Shown here one piece after another: positions 22,028 through 24,870 of a DNA stretch of 24,870 nt. The stretch lies in the NCBI GenBank assembly GCA_007130355.1, contig SLSQ01000222.1:1-24870 (forward strand), written 5' to 3'. Both the position numbers and the translations under genes were made by a program. The stretch comes from Trueperaceae bacterium (GTDB lineage Bacteria > Deinococcota > Deinococci > Deinococcales > Trueperaceae). The notes beneath the pieces are model-generated. The model worked only from the letters and a program-made list of their open reading frames with translations, searched no databases and had not been told where the DNA came from. Each line of letters starts with the position of its first letter. Position 1 is the first letter of the stretch.

Positions 22028-23391
22028 TTACGGATCGCCTCGTATCGAATCGTTCACGTACGCATCGTCGCGCTCCAGCGCCACGCTATCCCTTGCCGAC
22101 CGGACTGCGACTTCCATCGCCGCGACCTCGTCGTCCGTGAGCTCCTCGAACCTCCATCGCTTGCGCGCGGACAAGGTGCCTCCGTTCTGGAGGACCAAAC
22201 GTACGAACAACGTCAGGCGCGGATCGGGCATGTCGACGACGTCGCGAGCCCGAGCCACGGCACGATCGAACACGGCCAAGAAGCCGAGTTCCTCGACGAG
22301 ATCCTGTTCGACCGCATCGGCGATGCAGGCGAACAGGAACGTGACCATCTCCGTGGCATCGAACGTGCGGTAGAGGTTCCGGGTGGGCCCACCGGTCCCG
22401 GCCGCGTCCACCTCGATCTCGTTCGTCTCCGTCCACCGCCACGGCACGCGCTCGTGGATCGGAGCCGACACGGATTCGAGAACTTCGTCGTATCGGCGCC
22501 GTTCGCGCAAGATCGCTGCGGATACGGGCAGGACGACATCGTCGGGTCCGAACGACCTACGAGCCAGGCACGCGTGAATCAAGAAGCGGTGCAAACGTCC
22601 GTTTCCGTCGTCGAAGGGGTGCACGAGGACGAAGGCGAACGACGCGACGGCTGCGGCGATGACAGGATGGACGGAACCGAGCACCGTACGTTCGACCAGG
22701 TCGTTCCAACCGCGCATCAACCGAGGCACGTCCTCGGGGCGAGGACACACGTAGTGCACGTCCTCCCGGTAGCCAGCGACGGTCGCACCCACGAAGGTCT
22801 GCGTCGATCGCCGTCCTGTGACGGCGTACCTGGGATCCACGATCTCCCCTTGCAGCTCGGTCAGGCGCTCCAGATCGGTCGCGTCGAAGGCGTGCGCCGA
22901 ACCGTCGGACACAGGTCCGGACCCCCGAGGAGGTTGTCGACGACGCGATGTCGGCGACTGTTCCGCCCGCCCGCTACGATGTGCCTTTCCGGGGCCAAGG
23001 CGGGCACGTAGTCGCCGACCTTCGCGTCGGGCAGGTCGAGCCTGTCGCCGACGAACGTCTCGTAGAAGAACCACGCGCGACGAAAGTACTTCCCGGTCGG
23101 CTCGGCTTCGTGCCAGGCGATCCACTCTCGAGGATCGAGCCGTTCGAGGGCGGCGATGACGACGCCGAGATCGTACGGTTCGCGACGCAGCGCGAACTTG
23201 AGGTGCGCGACCGGCCGGTCCTCCACCGCGTACTGCGGTGGATACGATTCGATCGTCCTTCCGTCGATCCGCTCCGTCCTCCGCGCGCCGTTTCGGACGT
23301 AACTGAACGTGTGGGGCGGAGGAACCGGGAGATCGAGCACGTCGAGCAACCACGCTTGTCCGATCGGCGTACGCGCTGTGACGCTCGTCAT
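22028..23391 (-). pseudogene. Fic-family AMP-transferase-like protein, broken by a single-base frameshift
   Basis: The N-terminal part reads from an ATG at 23391 (Fic N-terminal domain, including WFFYETFVGDRLDLPD and DLCPTVRRT). It then runs into a stop at 22861. The rest continues in another frame (FDATDLERLTELQGEI onward) to a TGA at 22028, with an intact Fic motif HPFDDGNGRLHR at about 22586-22621. The frames join smoothly as VRRTP-FDATDLERL if one base is restored at about 22889-22890, giving a protein of roughly 450 residues. Fic enzymes transfer AMP (or another nucleotide part) from a nucleotide to hydroxyl groups of target proteins, and many act as toxins. No antitoxin gene is adjacent. 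Either the gene is truly inactivated or the base is a sequencing error. The gene looks leaderless, and it converges on the Ntn-hydrolase gene. Confidence 0.85.
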
Positions 23392-23704
23392 AGAACGATT
23401 ATGGCCGTTCCAAAACGATTACGAGCCAGGTCCTACGTCCCATTTCCGTTACAGCACCGATCGCACGTCGGCCGCGTCGGAACGCCGCACCCCTCACCCC
23501 TTCGGCGGCACACCTCCGTACGGCGTCCGGTTGGTTCCGGACGCGGTGGCGGATACCCTACCGCTCGTACGCCACGCTCGCGCGAGCGTCCGGCACGTGG
23601 GCCGAGCGACGCCGAGCCTCGGCCGCCCACGATCCGCATCCAGATGCCGACGTCACGCACCGGAGCGACGACCGCTCGCACCGCCCCAGTCCGAGGTGAC
23701 CCCC
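23392..23704. promoter_or_regulatory. divergent region between fic and the DUF1684 gene
   Basis: 313 bases without a gene. At the left end, on the minus strand, CATAAT (23403-23398) lies six bases before the fic ATG with no Shine-Dalgarno sequence, the layout of a leaderless transcript. AACGATTA occurs at 23394-23401 and again at 23414-23421, exactly 20 bases (two helical turns) apart, a possible operator. Further on are an 8-bp inverted repeat, GCGTCCGG (23523-23530) with its complement (23537-23544), and a perfect 16-base palindrome at 23574-23589 (ACGCTCGCGCGAGCGT). I cannot identify a promoter for the DUF1684 gene. Confidence 0.45.
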
Positions 23705-24589
23705 GTGCCCGAACCCGCCCTCGCGCCCGACCGCGCCGCCGCCACTCCCTCCGCCGATCCCGCGACCGAACCCGCCGCCCGCGACGCCCTGGCCTCCTGG
23801 CGCGACGCGTACGTGGGGCGCTTGACCGCGCCCGACGGCTGGTGGGCGATCCAGGCCCTGGTCTGGCTGGACGAAGGCCCGACCCTCGCCGGCAGCGACG
23901 CGGACGCGGCGGTGCGCCTGCCCGCCCCGTTCGCCGGCCACGCCGCCACGCTCCGCCGCGAAGGCACGACCGTGACCGTCGCGCCCGAAGGTCCGGAACC
24001 GCTCTGGGAGAACGGCGTTCCGGTCGGGGAGCCGGCCATCGTGCACGACCGAGAGCGCACCTTCGCGTCGGGTCCGGAGGCGGACGCTGCCCGCTTCGCC
24101 GTGCTGATTCGCGGCGACCGGCGCGGGGTGCGCGTGTTCGACCCCGCCCGCGCCGCCGAACACGATCCGAACCGGGGTGTGGCCTGGTACGACCTGGAAC
24201 CCGGATGGGTCCTCCCCGCCCTCTTCGAGCCCGCGGCCGAAGGCGAGACGGTCCCGATCGTCACGCAATTGGGCGACGTGCTCGCCACGCCCGCCGCCGG
24301 CCGCCTCCGGTTCGAACGGGACGGGGTCGAGCACGCTCTGCTGGCCACCTGGTCGGGCGAGCAGCTGTTCGTGAACTTCCGGGACGCGGGCAGCGGTACG
24401 GAGAGCTACGGCGCCGGGCGGTTCCTGACCGTCGCCGCGCCCGATGCGAACGAGAACGCCGTTCTGGACTTCCATCGGGCGCACCACCCGCCGTGCGCGC
24501 ACTCGGCGTTCGCGACCTGCCCGCTTCCGCCGCTGGCGAATCGGTTGCCGTTCGTGGTGCGGGCGGGGGAACGGACGGCTTCGGAGTAG
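23705..24589 (+). CDS. DUF1684 domain-containing protein
   Basis: 294 residues from a GTG start with GAGG 8 bases upstream. The DUF1684 signatures are clear: LTAPDGWWAIQALVWLDEGPTLAGSD near residue 40, and at the C-terminus NENAVLDFHRAHHPPCAHSAF followed by ATCPLPPLANRLP. That end region, with conserved His, Cys and Asn-Pro-type residues, is the strongest family mark. The function of DUF1684 is unknown; no signal peptide or membrane segment is visible, so the protein is probably cytoplasmic. The first 20 residues are Ala/Pro-rich and may be disordered. It stands alone, divergent from fic and convergent with the cytochrome b561-like gene, with no operon context to suggest a role. Confidence 0.9.
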   Translation: MPEPALAPDRAAATPSADPATEPAARDALASWRDAYVGRLTAPDGWWAIQALVWLDEGPTLAGSDADAAVRLPAPFAGHAATLRREGTTVTVAPEGPEPLWENGVPVGEPAIVHDRERTFASGPEADAARFAVLIRGDRRGVRVFDPARAAEHDPNRGVAWYDLEPGWVLPALFEPAAEGETVPIVTQLGDVLATPAAGRLRFERDGVEHALLATWSGEQLFVNFRDAGSGTESYGAGRFLTVAAPDANENAVLDFHRAHHPPCAHSAFATCPLPPLANRLPFVVRAGERTASE

Positions 24590-24627
24590 GGCCGTCTGCG
24601 CGGGCGGGGACCGGCGGCAGTGCGATA

Positions 24628-24675
24628 CGGCGGTGCGGCAGTGCGGGGGTGCGGCGGTGCGGCGGTGCGGCACGG
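24628..24675. repeat. imperfect octamer tandem repeat (CGGCGGTG-like)
   Basis: Six consecutive 8-base units: three are CGGCGGTG and the others differ at one to three positions (CGGCAGTG, CGGGGGTG, CGGCACGG). They lie in the 144-base convergent gap after the DUF1684 gene. An isolated CGGCAGTG precedes them at 24615-24622. Confidence 0.75.
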
Positions 24676-24684
24676 AACGGTCCG

Positions 24685-24720
24685 CCTAGGAGCCGGGGAC
24701 TCCTGATCCTAGGGTCCTAG
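24685..24720. terminator. small inverted repeats between convergent genes, possible terminator
   Basis: AGGAG (24688-24692) and CTCCT (24700-24704) form a 5-bp stem with a 7-base loop, and CCTAG occurs three times within 36 bases (24685, 24708, 24716). No T-tract is seen in either direction, so termination is only a guess. Confidence 0.25.
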
Positions 24721-24733
24721 TGTGCGCTTCCCG

Positions 24734-24870
24734 CTAGCTTCTCGTCGACCCCTCGCGCCCGCCCTTGCCGGCGAAGGCGCGGACGCCCATCCGCGACAGC
24801 ACGTCGCCCTTGCCGATCTGGTGCCGTACTACGCCCGCGACGTGCAGGACCAGGATGGCGATGTAGATGC
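24734..24870 (-). CDS. cytochrome b561-like membrane protein, C-terminal end
   Basis: The last 44 codons of a gene that continues beyond the window, ending at a TAG at 24734-24736. The residues IYIAILVLHVAGVVRHQIGKGDVLSRM match the final helix of bacterial di-haem cytochrome b561 proteins, where a haem-ligating His in LHxxxxxxH is followed by a DVLxRM tail. The final 17 residues (GVRAFAGKGGREGSTRS) are basic and glycine-rich. Such proteins pass electrons between quinones and periplasmic acceptors. With only this fragment, the family assignment is moderately sure and the partner is unknown. Confidence 0.7.
   Translation of the reverse strand, partial: IYIAILVLHVAGVVRHQIGKGDVLSRMGVRAFAGKGGREGSTRS

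Overview
This window comes from a high-GC bacterium. The two solute-binding proteins carry Sec signal peptides with no lipobox cysteine, and fic appears to be leaderless, with a -10-like box six bases before its ATG. Both traits would suit a Deinococcota (Truepera-like) genome, but this is inference, and other high-GC groups remain possible. I see no rRNA, tRNA, CRISPR array, integrase or transposase.

Layout. (1) 1-3.2 kb: the end of a HepT-like toxin, a DNA-methyltransferase-like protein with a ParB-like N-terminal part, a zinc alcohol/polyol dehydrogenase, and a membrane protein on the other strand. (2) 3.4-11.0 kb, locus 1: IclR regulator, creatininase-family amidohydrolase and peptide-type solute-binding protein on the minus strand, divergent from an M81 (MlrC-like) metallopeptidase and two DppB/DppC-type permeases on the plus strand. 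(3) 11.1-21.8 kb, locus 2: on the minus strand, SDR oxidoreductase, RpiR regulator, solute-binding protein, DppB, DppC, creatininase, M28-like peptidase and Old Yellow Enzyme-type reductase. The last five genes are joined by 1-4 base overlaps. A gamma-glutamyltransferase-like Ntn hydrolase is divergent on the plus strand. (4) 22.0-24.9 kb: a frameshifted fic gene, a DUF1684 protein and the C-terminal end of a cytochrome b561-like protein.

How it fits together. Loci 1 and 2 look like parallel import-and-degrade modules. Each has one family 5 solute-binding protein, two permeases, a creatininase-family amidohydrolase, a metallopeptidase and a dedicated regulator, and neither has ATPase genes in the window. 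Locus 2 adds an ene-reductase, an SDR and an Ntn hydrolase whose gamma-glutamyl-binding residues are missing. The likely substrates are short or modified peptides or cyclic amides, but their identity is not visible in the sequence.

Regulatory signals. A repeat, TGTCA-N3-TGTCAT, lies exactly in the -35/-10 spacer of the locus 2 solute-binding-protein promoter. It recurs in the SDR/Ntn-hydrolase intergenic region, so it is a candidate operator for the RpiR protein encoded between them. In both loci a hairpin follows the solute-binding-protein gene.
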